Source: Polytrichum commune
Taxonomy: Eukaryota > Streptophyta > Polytrichopsida > Polytrichales > Polytrichaceae
DNA length: 64,000 nt
Assembly (NCBI GenBank): GCA_950295325.1
Contig: OX485805.1
Coordinates: forward strand, 40,225,501 to 40,289,500
Direction: 5' to 3'
Shown here: positions 1 through 10,939 of the stretch, in pieces
How the letters are laid out: each line of letters begins with the position of its first letter
Numbering within the stretch: position 1 is the stretch's first letter
Position numbers and translations under genes: made by a program
Notes under the pieces: generated by a model
What the model was told of the DNA's origin: nothing
The model's database searches: none
What the model saw: only the letters and a program-made list of their open reading frames with translations

Positions 1-2860
1 ACATCAGTGGCATGGGAATGGCTCCCAGAACTGCCAAGGTTTGAATAGGCATAACTTCCTCAAAACTTGCCTGAATGGGACAAGTGAGGAGTTCATCGGC
101 ATTTACGTGAAACGTATATGACAATGGAGTGGTCGCTTGTTAGCATCAAACATCATACAAAGAAGTTATGGTGTTTTGAAGCTACTGGGGGGTTCTAGGC
201 CCAATGGCTTAAGGAAAATGTCTACTTGGCCCCAACTCTTGGTTGAGAGACAAAAAGTTTCTAGACAGTGGGATAAGGGCCTTGCCAAAAGTCCTAGAGG
301 CTTATATGGGTGAGGTGGTGTGGCCTCACCCACCCGAGGCCGAACGGCACGGCCTTCATGGGCATTGGCCCAATGTGAGGGTATAGTTGCGTAGCATGAT
401 TTGGGTTGTTGTGGTGATGCTCTGGCAACGCAATGACCAACATAAGATTGGATTTTTATGGATGGAAGTCTACATCTAAGAATTGGTTACCGATTAAGGG
501 GTGAGTCCGGAAAGCAAAGTAGGAGGGTTGGTTCCCCTCTTATGAACTATAAGGTCCGGAGTAGGAGGAGCTAATCATTGGCATGGCGGCATGCAAAGGG
601 TTAGCGCTCGTGATGCTTGCTAGAAATGAAAATGGTCAATATAGTTAAGGGGAGCTAGCAAGGGTTGCGACACCCATCATACATGTGGATAGTGGAAGAA
701 TCAATATGAGGACATTATTATTATTATTATTATTATTATTTTCATACAATTATCTTCTCAATATTCCATCGCACTATATCCCAAAGCCCTAAATCTTAAA
801 TATCTATAAAATTTGAAACACACTCCCACAAAATAAAAGCAAAGATAACTAAGTATGAATTGACAAATTCTTGCCTGTTTTCTATCTATTAAATATGTTG
901 AAATTTGATAGGGGTTGCTGTAGAATATTGGATATTAAAATTGTTTTCTTCCTCCATATTATTATTAATCTAGAAATACATCCAATACCAAATATTATTA
1001 TTGAGAACAAAAGACTAACTCTATATTGTTTTATATGTTATAAAAAAATATGAACACTATTTGAAATTTAATTATACTTTTGATACTACATACTATCATA
1101 AACATGATGATCTTTTACATTAGTTATGATTTCATGTGCTATATCTGACAAAGAAGGGATAATATGATAAAATTCAAAATGATAATATATTATGAATTTC
1201 ATAATCTTTGAGAATATCATCAAATTCTTCCAAAATGAATGCAAAAAAATAAAATATGAGAAGAAAAAGTTTCGTCGCATACCTCTTGTGAAACTTGGAG
1301 TGGACGAGTATAAGAATGAGAATTTGGCTCTTATATATGCTTGAAACTTTAAATCCTAATCAAGAGCAATGTATAAATTGTGAACATTTGTCTCATATTT
1401 ATGGCCGTTGGATGTATGCCGAAGATTTGAGGTTCATATCTTGCTCTTGTAAAAAATGTGAGGCTCTCAAACCTTTGCCATCTAAATGTATTTTGAAATT
1501 AGAGTTTGACATCATATAATGCTCCATCTTTATTTAAATTAAAGGCGACAATATTAATTGTTGATTCATACATTGCTTGTAGATAATGTAATGTGGGCTT
1601 TGGATGCCAATTTTTGTAGGTCCTATATTTCCCATGCCATGAAGATAGGCTTTTTAGGGAGGGGGAATTTCCCATAAAGTAGAATGAAAGTTTAAGAGTC
1701 ATTAGTGAGGCCTTCATCAACTAGAGGTACAAGTGTAGTAGTTGATTTACCCTAGCCATCTGTAACTAGTAGCCGGTTGTCCCCGTTCATTGACCTAGAA
1801 TGTCCAATAAGGGTTAGGTTGCTAAAGTGGTCATTTTAAGCGCTGAGTACAAATATTATTATTATGTTTTAAAAAATAAAATAAAAGTTGATGTTTCTTG
1901 TTAGCAAATGAAAAGGGATTCCAACACACCAAAACATGGCTTCTTGAATTTCGTATGCAAATGTTTTGAAGTTTTATTGGTGGATTACATAAAACCATTA
2001 GGGGAGTCTGTTGTTAAGGTTGTGAACATTCTCATAATCAAGAAATTAACATTATTTCTCGTGGTTATGATCGGCGGTTTGAAGAGCATGACCAAAAGAA
2101 ATCACATCATCTTGAAAAACACTCTTGATCATGGGACATAATGTAAAGCAAACCTAGATTGGGATGTAGTTTTTAAATAAAAAATAAAACAATAGTTACA
2201 AAAAAAAAAAAACTTCACCTTCATTTTATATTGAGACAACCTACATGGGTTCTCTAATGTAACATTATTCAATTTTGGACATGTAGGATTCCATGTCACT
2301 TCTCCCCCATTCTTTGACATGGTTACTCTTATTTTTGGTGACCTTGTGTACAACAAAGTGGGACTGCCACTCATTTCTCAACCAATGAGAAAATTAAAAA
2401 AATGTTGGTCATGGACAATGGTCACTACACTAAATATTCCTATTAATACGGGAGAGAAATCAATGTGAAAATAATTAACGTGAGCCACTCTAATTGCCTA
2501 TGCATGGTGAAATTAATATGAAACTTAAAACCCCATGTCTTTCCTTCATGCCTCCTTGAGACTTATGACCAATACCTTACATGAAATAAAATAATTACCT
2601 TACAATAGCATAAAATAAAACAGTCACTACATCAATTTCCTAGAAAAAAATTACTGTGATCCCCATAAATTTTAAAGTGAAGATTTGGCCTAGATTCAAA
2701 TTTACGTGAGCCACAACAATTCTTATTATGATATTAATGTGGGCTCTAGAGAATTGTTGTGGCCCACACTAATAGAACTATTGAGTGTAGTGTGAACATG
2801 CTCTTAGTTAATGTAAACGGAAAAGAAGCAAGGAAGGAGTGATAAGCTCCTACAATGTGA
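1..2860. other. Intergenic, no gene recognised
   Basis: AT-rich DNA without a coding signal that I can support. The first 700 bases are less AT-rich and look like old non-coding transposon sequence, but I could find neither terminal repeats nor coding motifs. Short open frames here are broken and match no family I know. A piece near 1755-1790 (ending in a CCGGTTGTCCCCGTTCATTG-like string) resembles one near 32270-32300, so at least part is dispersed repeat. Confidence 0.5.
714..740. repeat. (ATT)n microsatellite
   Basis: Nine consecutive ATT units. A second, shorter ATT tract lies near 39368-39388. Confidence 0.9.
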
Positions 2861-2875
2861 ACGAGGATTGCCACC

Positions 2876-2893
2876 TATAAAACCCTAACCCTA
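2876..2893 (+). promoter_or_regulatory. RAD17 core promoter: TATA box overlapping a telo-box
   Basis: TATAAAA at 2876-2882 runs directly into AAACCCTAACCCTAA. The AAACCCTAA telo-box is a known element of plant promoters of replication, cell-cycle and translation genes. It lies upstream of the inferred non-coding first exon of RAD17. A transcription start about 25-35 bases downstream (around 2905-2915) is inferred from normal TATA spacing. Confidence 0.55.
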
Positions 2894-2907
2894 ATGTTAA
2901 CCCCAGG

Positions 2908-3172
2908 AAGAAACAGAGCAGTGAGCACCACTCTCTTCATTGACATTGTCGACGACAACGTGATTCGCCGGATTACCATACTTCTTCAATTTCGACTTCC
3001 TGGCTAATCATCCAATCATCCAAATTTGGAAGCAAAGCGTGACAGTCAAGCTTACACATATCATTTTGTTTCTACCTAGTTTTTTTTTGCCACATTTTCG
3101 AACCTGGGTTCCAGCCAGATCGGAGGAGCGTTGAAGTTGAATTCCATTCGTTTTTCAAGAGGGATAAGTAAG
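2908..3172 (+). other. RAD17: Probable non-coding first exon of RAD17 (5' UTR)
   Basis: The segment after the TATA box is less AT-rich than its surroundings. It ends at two overlapping donor candidates: GTAAGG with the GT at 3168-3169, and GTAGGC with the GT at 3173-3174. It holds no frame that continues into the coding exon, so I read it as 5' UTR spliced to the acceptor at 5359. Both edges are inferred. Confidence 0.4.
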
Positions 3173-3344
3173 GTAGGCCAGCTCTGCATCGTGGTGATGC
3201 GTTTCGCCAGCATTCGATGTCGACGGGTCGACAACTATCTGGTGTGTCTTTCTACTCGCTTTTAGGGTTACGCCGTTCTCCACTTGATGCACCATCATTA
3301 TGTGATTGACATTAGAGTTAATTCTTCAACTCAATGGATCTTTT

Positions 3345-3715
3345 CGTCGGGAGTTCGTCCCTTATGATACATATTTTCTGCATTGGTTGTTATGCATACA
3401 ATGTGAATAATTTCTTTCCACTTGTGATGGTGCATTCTCGGAGGTAGCATTTGAATTTAAACGAAGAACAACCTATTTCGGGTCTTCATTGAGGGCCATA
3501 CTTATTCTAGAACCTTTTTAACATGCCAAAATGAGTTTGACCCTTCAATAAAGGAATTGAAATGATCTAGAATGTTCTTCGTCGCTCAAACCTCCACACG
3601 ACTACCTCCAAGCACGCCCCGAAAACTTACCACACATGGAAGAAATATGGAAGGTGTTGTAAGCAAAACAACCAATCCCCGATCGGAAACCATGTTGAGG
3701 TGAAGGATAACTCTA
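3345..3715 (+). repeat. Dispersed repeat A, copy 1 (RAD17 intron 1)
   Basis: Shares long colinear blocks with 8145-8465 and 8765-9085: a TGGTGCAT(T/G)CT-type start, then AACCTATTT, TTCATTGAGGGCC, GAAGGTGTTGT and AAAGGATAAC in the same order. All three copies lie in introns of the same gene and in the same orientation. No terminal repeats or target duplication were found, so the class is unknown. Confidence 0.75.
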
Positions 3716-4017
3716 TCAGGCTACCAATTGGAGACCTCAAATTGCATCAGTTTAGGGTCCAGGTGTGATTTGCCGGTTTCTTGTTGAAGTGGTGATTTGG
3801 GAGGTTCTATGGTCTGGTAAGCGTTTTGATTTTTGGAACAAGAAGAGTAGATCATAGTAGGGTTATACAGGGCATTCCGTGGGCAGCTTGTGGGGGACAA
3901 TTGCTTTTTAGTTTGGAGGTTAGCATATATGTGCAGTTGAGTCTCATCAATTTAGCTCATGGCAACTTACTTCAACTGAAGCTTTTAGCCATTCTATTCA
4001 TTGTTTGGGTGACAAAA

Positions 4018-4133
4018 GGCGCGTTATACCCAAGGAGTCAGCCGGATCCCATGGGTCCTCTGAAGTTAAGCCGCCTAAGGCTGGAATAGTCCTCGGTGGG
4101 TGACCTTCCGAGCACTTCATTTCTGGTGCACCC
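4018..4133 (+). repeat. 5S-rRNA-derived sequence (pseudogene or 5S-type SINE head)
   Basis: The stretch follows the eukaryotic 5S rRNA gene from end to end. It has CCGGATCCCAT near 4042, a box A region GAAGTTAAGCCGCCTAAGG (4062-4080, versus the usual AAGTTAAGCGTGCTTGG), an intermediate element AATAGTCCTCGG, the box C core GGTGGGTGACCT (4095-4106), and a 3' end of GGTGCACCCT. Several substitutions in the stem regions argue against a working 5S gene. It sits in the 5' UTR intron of RAD17, in gene orientation. It could be a lone pseudogene or the head of a 5S-derived SINE whose tail runs further downstream. Confidence 0.75.
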
Positions 4134-4380
4134 TACCACCTATGGTCCACCCAATCATAATCCTATTGGGGGTATCCAGGTGAATTGGTTATTTTCAACC
4201 AACCATGTGGGAACCCAACCCAATCCAAGGGCTTCCCTTTGGGGAGAAAGGAGCTCGCGGACAAGGTGTTCACATTTAAAAGGACGCAGTAGTTTGCAAG
4301 GGGCCCTCCAAATTTTGCGATGATGCTTGTTACGAGATTACATGTAAACTTAGACCAACTCAAAGATGAAGCAACACCAT

Positions 4381-4665
4381 AAGGTAGAGGGTGCTAAAAA
4401 CCGTCACTTTAAGGGCTGCATAGAGTTGCTATGATTAGATTGATAAACTTAAAAGGATTCTTGTTGGCAAATTAAAGGGGATTCCAATGCACCAAAGTAT
4501 GGCTTCTTTGGGTTCTGTATGTAAAAGTTATAAGGGCTCAAAGTTTCATTGGTAGATTACCCAAAACGTTAGGGGAGCCTGATATAAAGGTGGCGGACAT
4601 TATTATAATCCATGTGTGCCTATTGTGCAAGATTTTAGGGTATTGGTTTTAGCACCCTCTACCTT
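4381..4665. mobile_element. MITE with AAGGTAGAGGGTGCTAAAA terminal inverted repeats
   Basis: The left end AAGGTAGAGGGTGCTAAAAA is answered at the right end by TTTTAGCACCCTCTACCTT, an almost perfect terminal inverted repeat of about 20 bases. The element is 285 bp and lies in RAD17 intron 1. Longer relatives are at 32861-33568 and from 22003. The flanks read TAA/TTA when GGTAGAG is taken as the terminus, so target duplication and superfamily are not settled. Confidence 0.8.
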
Positions 4666-5042
4666 AATTCATGATGGTGGCAACATTGGAATCACCCCTT
4701 TTTTGGGTGACAATATGATTTAAGGATCTGTGCATTGCAAGACACTCATCAGTTTATGAGGGTGTGGCAGGATGAGAGACCAGTGGTTGCTGCAATGGGC
4801 GTGGTATTCATGAAGATTCTGGAACCTTGAAACTGTTGCTTCTGGAATGGTGATCTCAAATATGATAGCAGGGCATGCAATTCAAGGACAGCTTGTGGGA
4901 GACACAAGACATGAGGACCATCTCTGTTGCATTTGTTTGTTGCTGACAAGAATTTGGCAGCCATGCACCTCAAACCATCAACAAGAACTTGGTCTTGTTT
5001 CTGCATCACAGTTAGGCGAAGCCCAGCACCAAGTGCGGACAT

Positions 5043-5370
5043 CTAAGGTAGGTGGGTCTAATTCAGTAATTAGGCACACTATATTTCAGTGGTCTGTGGT
5101 TCAGTGTGGATCTAAGAATGGACACTTAAAATGGCATCATGTTTAAAGGAAATCAAATGAAGTGCTCAGTATTATTTGAGTTATATTAGGTTGATAGTCA
5201 ATATAATGATTGGGGGGATCATATAAGAAGAAAGATACTCTTCACTTTGACAATGAGCAAGACATTCATACGAGCTGCAAAACGAATGAGAGAAATGGTT
5301 ATGGCCTTGATTTAGATTTGCTAATCATCTTGTACTAATTGTGTTTTTTCATTTCCTAGGAGAAGTGGTA
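5043..5370 (+). repeat. Dispersed repeat B, copy 1, spanning the acceptor of RAD17's first coding exon
   Basis: Colinear with 26125-26420 and 54183-54500. Shared landmarks are CTAAGGTAG..GT.TCTAATTC, GTGGTTNNGTGTGGATCTAAG, a GATAGTCAACATAAT-like block, GCTAATCATCTTGTACTAATT and, in the 54-kb copy, the exact string CTAGGAGAAGTGG. That last string contains the RAD17 splice acceptor (AG at 5358-5359). Confidence 0.75.
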
Positions 5371-5376
5371 AAGCAG

Positions 5377-5502
5377 ATGGGATGCATGGCCAATAATGTA
5401 GGAGGAAGTTCTCACTGTGATGGTGACCACAAGGCGCCCGTCTTCGATTCGGGCGTATTTTGGCAAACTGGTAAGCCCACATGTTTTGGATTCTCAACCT
5501 GA
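5377..5502 (+). promoter_or_regulatory. Upstream ORF overlapping the RAD17 start
   Basis: The first ATG after the acceptor is at 5377, 43 bases before the RAD17 ATG and out of frame with it. The frame runs 41 codons to a TGA at 5500-5502, so it overlaps the main coding region by 83 bases. An overlapping uORF normally lowers main-frame translation. A second in-frame ATG lies at 5386. Whether it is translated is unknown. Confidence 0.6.
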
Positions 5503-8500
5503 TTCTAAAGGGGGAAAGGAAGCAGGTGCCAGCCACCTCTGTGATGTGATGCCGCGGGCGAAGAAAAATAAACCCCCTTCAGGTAGGAAGAAACGCAAGA
5601 GATCTGCAACAGAAGAATCGGAGTTGAAATCTGCTGTTTTTCCAGCGAAGAATGTGGTGCAAGAATCGAGGTTGTGGGTGGAGAAGCATTTCCCAAACTC
5701 CCCATCTGACTTAATCGTGCACAGCAAGAAGGTTGCAGATGTCCGTGCATGGCTGGAGTCAAGATTGTTCCTCCACACGGAGGATCACATCTCTGGAAGC
5801 CGTGTGCTTGTTCTTACAGGGCCTCCAGGAGCCGGGAAATCTGCTGTCATCCGGTCTCTTGGGAAAGTCATGGGTCTCGAGTTTCTGGAGTGGAAGACAC
5901 CCACTCCGACGCACTGGCAGGAACATTTGCATCAAAATTCGGCGGGGAGCCGATACACGTCAAAGCTGGATGAATTTGAAATGTTTTTGGAAAATGCACG
6001 AAAGTTTCCAATGCTGCTGGTTGATAGAAATATGGAGTTGTCGGCATCTTCGAATTTGCAGGGGAGAGTGAAAGTGCTCCTTCTTGAGGACATTCCATTG
6101 CTCAGTGATCCTGATCGGGTTCAAAAGTTGTGTCGGCTACTGCACATTCTTGTGGTATCTGCCTGCTTCATCACAGTGATCATCATGACAGACCTCACAG
6201 AGGATTCTGGAGGGGGGTATGCACGATCGGGGGGTTTTAGAGAGATACAACAAACTCTTGAGGGAGCAGGCGCTACCAAGGTCAGTATATAAAGGCACAA
6301 TTTGCACACTGCCTTTTCACACATTTTGTCCAAATTTTTTCCCAGACTTTCTTGGGACTTGAATTATACTTGGGGCCACCTTACACTATGGCCAAGGGCT
6401 GTGACCATAAATTTCTGAGGGTCCTAGAAACTCATCTGAAGGCTGTACCATGAACAATTGATACTGAGTTTTGTGTGGTTGCGGGCCTTCAAGTATAGTG
6501 TGAAGACATATGTGACCTGGCTCAACCAAATGCTATTCTGTTACCATCCTTTCCGTGTGGGCCCTTCTACAGATTATGTTTCAATAAATCAAGGGTTGTG
6601 AGATTTTGAAGTGTCATGGTCTCCTGGTTTTGTGTTAGACCCACCTTTTTGAGGTGGGCTTGATGCAAAATCTGGGAGACCATAAAACATTATCAAATTC
6701 ATTCCATGTAGGACTCCATGCAGGTTTTTCCATCCATTCCCCCTGGTCCCTTAGGCCCTCAATTTGTAGTGTAAATTGAAGTTGTTTTGGTCTTTTCCAC
6801 CAATGAGAGGTTTTAGATTTCAATGGTCACAGGCGCTCAAGCTCTAGTGTGAAGTGTCCCTTGTAATTGAGTCACTAGCATTTCTTAGATCTTGATATCT
6901 TGCAGTCTAATATAAGATTAGAACTTAATAACTTTGATAAAAGTTTCTCTTTCTGATTATGTCAACATTGATATAATTTGCATGCCTCACATAACAACCA
7001 ATCTATCAGATACAGCAAATTATGGACTAGTAAATAGTCAATTTCATAGATTTTCTAGACTCTCTTCCTTCAAACACAATTTTGTTTCTCCAATGATCAG
7101 TTTGTTGAATCATATTCTTTCTAAAGGGTTTCTGTGGATTGCAGATTGCATTCAATCCCATAACTGCAAATGCGATAAAAAAACTGCTCTCCAAAATTGC
7201 TGTGGTTGAAAAGTGTCATGTGTCTGGCGACTCTATTTCCTCTATAGCTGAAAGCTGTGGAGGTGACGTTCGGCATGCAATTTCTTCCCTCCAATTTCTA
7301 TGTCTAGGCAACTTTCGCACATGGGCGACAGGCTGTTCTAAGCCATATAGTGATGAGGACACCAAGATTATCGAAGTGGATGACGATGAAAAAAGCACTG
7401 ACCCAGAAATTGTCTCATCACTAAGCCCAAGTTTTGAGAGAGGAACGAGCTCGTGCTCATCTTCTGGGCGTGACAATGTCCTCTCTCACTTTCATGCTCT
7501 TGGCAAGTTTCTCCATAACAAAAGGCAAAACAATCAAGAACCCGAGGCGGCCCAAGAATCTCTTCTAATTTTGAATAACGGTTACAGAAGATGTCCCCTC
7601 AACATGGATGCCCCGGAGCAGATCCTTTCTGAAGCACAAATTGAGTTCTCCAGTCTCATAGCATTTCTACATGAAAATGTGCTGCAATTTGTCGATGATG
7701 ATGCTGTGGATGATGTAGTAGACATCTTAGGGTACCTTAGTGATGCAGATACCTTACTTGGCAGGTGGCCTAAGCAAGGCTCCTCATTTCTTTACTCCGA
7801 AGCAAATGATGTCAACCCATCTCAAATTGCATCTATGGCAGCAGGATCTGTTGCTGCCCGTGGGGTTTTGTTTGCAAATGCTCACCTAGCCCCTTGCAAA
7901 TGGCAATCCTTACGAGGCCCAGCACTGTGGCAGGTTGAGCGCCACTTGGCTGCAAAGAAGGTACGAGTGTATTGTGTTGTGCTTTTTGTTCTTTTGATAG
8001 TAATAATCTAGAAATTGAAGCGTACAATAAGGTTATTCTTTAACTCAAAGGGGACTTTCGGGTTTTGGGAGTGAAATCGTAGGGTTTTGAATTGGTTGTT
8101 TAGATTGATTTCAATCCTGTGACCCTAATCCCTAACCCTAAGGAATTCCAATTGATTGTTTTGCATACAAAATTAGTAATTTCTTTCACTTGTGGTGCAT
8201 GCTTGGGGGTTGTCTTTAAACTTGAATGAAGAGCAACCTATTTAAGTTCATTGAGGGCCAAAATCATTTTGGCACCTCTTGGTATGCAAAAAATTGCATG
8301 AGTATAATCCTCATTGAACTGATGTAGAGTGTTCTTTGTTGAAACCTCCACAATACCTCTGACCATGTACCAAAAGCTTACCAAACATGGAAGGTGTTGT
8401 ATGCAAATCAACAAACTCCCGACTAGAAGTCCCGTTGAGTTAAAGGATAACCCTAATGCTTGCAGTTCTCATGTGTCTACCTACCTATATCTCTCCTTAT

Positions 8501-9639
8501 ACTGCTCATTGGGTTATAAGGAATGATTGAGCAACCTTTTTAACCACTGCATGCTCATGTTGTTGTAGTGTATGTATCTTCATGTCTTGCTTCTTCTTCT
8601 TTTGTTCTGGCAACAAGATTATGACTTTAGTCTTTCTGTTTGTTTCTTGTTGCAGCTTGACCTCAATACTTAGAATACTTGAACCTCTTGAATCAAAGTT
8701 ATGTTTGGAGTTGGCTAGGTTTTTTGTTGGACTCAATATGTTTTTTGTTTGGGAGTTTTTGTTGTGAGTTGGTCCCCTATGATCTCCCATTCGTTGGGTA
8801 GAATACAAAATCAGTATCTACTTTCCACTTTTGGTGCATGCTCAGAGGTAGTGGTTAAAATTCAATGAACAGCAAGCTGTTCGGTTCATTGAGGGTCAAA
8901 CTCATTTTAGCACCTCTTGGCATGCCAAAATGAGGTTGACGATCAATGATCCAATATTGTTCTAACCTCCACACTATCACCAATCACACACCCAATATTT
9001 ACCATACAAGGAAGGTGTTGTATGCAAAACAACCAACTCCCAACCAAAGACTTGTTGAATTAAAGGATAACTCTAATGTCACGTATTATTGTTGGATTGT
9101 TGCAGTGTTTGTATCTTCATGTCTTGCTTCTGCTTCTTTTGTTCTGGCAACAAGATTATGACTGTACTCTTGCTTTTTGCTTCTTGTTGCAGCTTGACCT
9201 GAACACTTAGTACACTTGAATCTCTTATATTCAATCCACTTATGGAATTATTGGCAAGGATTATTTGTTAGATTCTTACTAACCTCTTGGTGGCATCATT
9301 ACAATGCAGGACTCAATGGCACGGTTCCAGTCAACATGCAGTGCACTAGGGGTCCGTTCGCCTGTGCACCATCCACCACCGACAACTGTATCATCTCAAA
9401 CCTTGTCTGCAAATTTGTCCCTGCCAGAGGTTGAGGCTTCTGACGATGTCGTTGAAGACTTGCTGGCAAGTTGTATAACAGACTTCCGTGATGTAAATGA
9501 TGACTTTTCCTCTGAATGGACTGCCACAAAGAAGGCGGTCCTTGTCGATAGGGGTACTCAGGTGTCACCCAGGGCCAGCACATTCTCAACAGAAATTGCT
9601 GAATTTGACGATGATATAGAAGATGATGATGATGACTAG
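5420..9639 (+). CDS. RAD17: Checkpoint clamp loader RAD17 (AAA+ ATPase of the RAD17-RFC complex)
   Basis: RAD17 replaces RFC1 in a clamp loader that places the 9-1-1 clamp on damaged DNA and so activates ATR signalling in the nucleus. Coding exons are 5420-6280, 7145-7960 and 9310-9639. All junctions are phase 0 with GT-AG borders, giving 668 aa. Motifs seen: basic nuclear-localisation-like KKRKR near residue 60; the family motif LWVEKHFPNSPSDLIVHSKK near 95-115; Walker A GPPGAGKS (134-141); Walker B-like LLLEDIP (220-226); IAFNPITANAI opening exon 2; GGDVRHAISSLQF, the RFC-type sensor 2 region; HALGKFLHNKR and SVAARGVL in the C-terminal domain. The protein ends in a strongly acidic tail (EFDDDIEDDDDD), as in other RAD17 proteins. 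Walker B has E-D where RFC ATPases have D-E, as is usual in RAD17. The start is the first ATG in the open frame. A vertebrate-type stretch between exons 2 and 3 is absent, and the length is between the 599 aa of Arabidopsis and 681 aa of human as I recall them. Confidence 0.9.
6372..6860. mobile_element. Non-autonomous DNA transposon, family C copy 1 (RAD17 intron 2)
   Basis: Left end GGGGCCACCTTACACTATGG and right end, in reverse complement, GGGACACTTCACACTAGAGC form an imperfect terminal repeat that continues about 40 bases through TGTGACCAT on both sides. The body matches 47253-47707 in inverted orientation: GGTTGTGAGATTTTGAAGTG..ATGGTCTCC here is AATCTCACAACC and GGGAGACCAT there. No clean target duplication is left at this copy. 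Confidence 0.75.
8145..8790 (+). repeat. Repeat A copy 2 plus intron segment, left unit of a tandem duplication in RAD17 intron 3
   Basis: Contains repeat A (8145-8465), then a segment TGTATCTTCATGTCTTGCTT..CTGGCAACAAGATTATGACT (8573-8626), a pyrimidine tract and TTGCAG|CTTGACCT (AG at 8655-8656). The same order recurs at 8790-9290. A telomere-like CCCTAATCCCTAACCCTAA precedes it at about 8123-8141. Confidence 0.75.
8790..9290 (+). repeat. Repeat A copy 3 plus intron segment, right unit of the tandem duplication
   Basis: Repeats the left unit with about 80-100 bases missing in the middle. The CTGGCAACAAGATTATGACT block recurs at about 9144-9163 and the decoy acceptor TTGCAG|CTTGACCTGA at about 9187-9202. 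Both decoy acceptors are followed within 12-15 bases by in-frame stops. Confidence 0.75.
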
Positions 9640-10935
9640 AACAGAGTGAGCTTTGGTGCAACTCTGCTAATTGAATATACGAAGGAAGCAGTTAACATCA
9701 TGAACTGAGAGTTCTTGTTCAGACAGGGTCTTGAAATCCTACTCAATGTACCAGAACTACTTGACATATATGAACTCTGTACAGAATTTTGTGAAGATAT
9801 TTGTCTTCACTTGTGTTCATGTATGTTAATTAGATCCTACATTACGAATCGCAGTATGAATTTGTCATTTTCAGATTGTATGTTCAAGTATTGAATGGCC
9901 AAATCAATTAACAGAAGTGAGCTGCAATGGGGCCAGTTTTTTTTTGCTTCACTATATCCAACACATGAAGGGAGATTAGAGGTTGTTAACCCCAAAGCGC
10001 CCAAGAGACCATTTGTGGTCTCTCCTTCACAATTGCAAGCAGGTTGGGGGCTCAAAGCTAGCTATGACATGGTTGGATTCTTCTGTAGTCTAGGCTGAAG
10101 GCTTGAGTCTTAGTTGAGCCCAAGGAGGCCAACGTTTAATTTTAATGGCTTGACAAAGGTAGGCACAACACATTTTTGCAGTGTAGCGGCATGTAGCCAA
10201 TAACAAAGGATATTGCCAACATGCTAGTTTGTGGCACATATGATAGTTTTTCTTGCAACTTTTCAAGACATGCTATTCTTGTGTACAACAGAATTATTTC
10301 TAGAAATTCTATTAAAATTCAGGTGCTAGGAAATAGTCAACAAGTAGAGAAGATTTTTTTTTGCAGGTTTGACTGCACTTTCAAGCTGATTCTTTGATTA
10401 TATAGATTGATGGTGATAGGTTGGTATGACATAAAAGGTGTGTGTACATTACCTTAGGTAGTACTACCATAGCGTTAACAGAACACAACATAAAATGTGA
10501 ATGTCTTGTGGAAGTAGGGTTTTTTTGATTGAAAACTGCTCAATTTTCGGAAGGACTTTATGTCAATCTTTCACAAAGGTCTCAAATAAGCGTGGAGGAA
10601 GATTTTCTTCAATAAAATGAAAAATATTAGGGTGGTCTTTAAGTCATGGCAGTGGTAACTCACAAAAATAGCTTACAAAACAAAGTACATCATGTTTGCA
10701 GCATTTGCTTGTAAATGTGACCCCCAGTTTCTCAGAACTTACAACTCAGTTTGTTCATGGAAATTAAGGAGATACAGTGTTCCACAAAAACCAAAGAGTA
10801 TCACAAATGTTGGAATAGTATGTAGTTGAATTATTGTCTCTTTGAAATTCTGGAGTATCCCGCTTGCCTCCTAGGTTGAGACCACACTCCTGCCACATGG
10901 TTTTCTCCTATGCATGTAAACTCAAGATGCTACAT
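9640..10935. other. RAD17 3' UTR and downstream DNA, no further gene
   Basis: The RAD17 stop TAG ends at 9639, and the following few hundred bases are probably 3' UTR. I see no clear AATAAA signal and no open frame with family features. Confidence 0.4.
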
Positions 10936-10939
10936 TGAT

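Noticed and set aside
4018-4133. Functional 5S rRNA gene
   Set aside because: Too many changes in stem regions and box A, single copy, and inside a protein-gene intron.
4847-5146. 99-codon plus frame in RAD17 intron 1 (and its antisense partner at 4749-5042)
   Set aside because: It overlaps dispersed repeat B and has no recognisable domain; the two frames shadow each other.
8120-8142. Interstitial telomere
   Set aside because: Only about three imperfect CCCTAA units; too short to call.
9299-9661. 120-codon minus-strand frame opposite RAD17 exon 3
   Set aside because: Antisense shadow of a real exon, without motifs.
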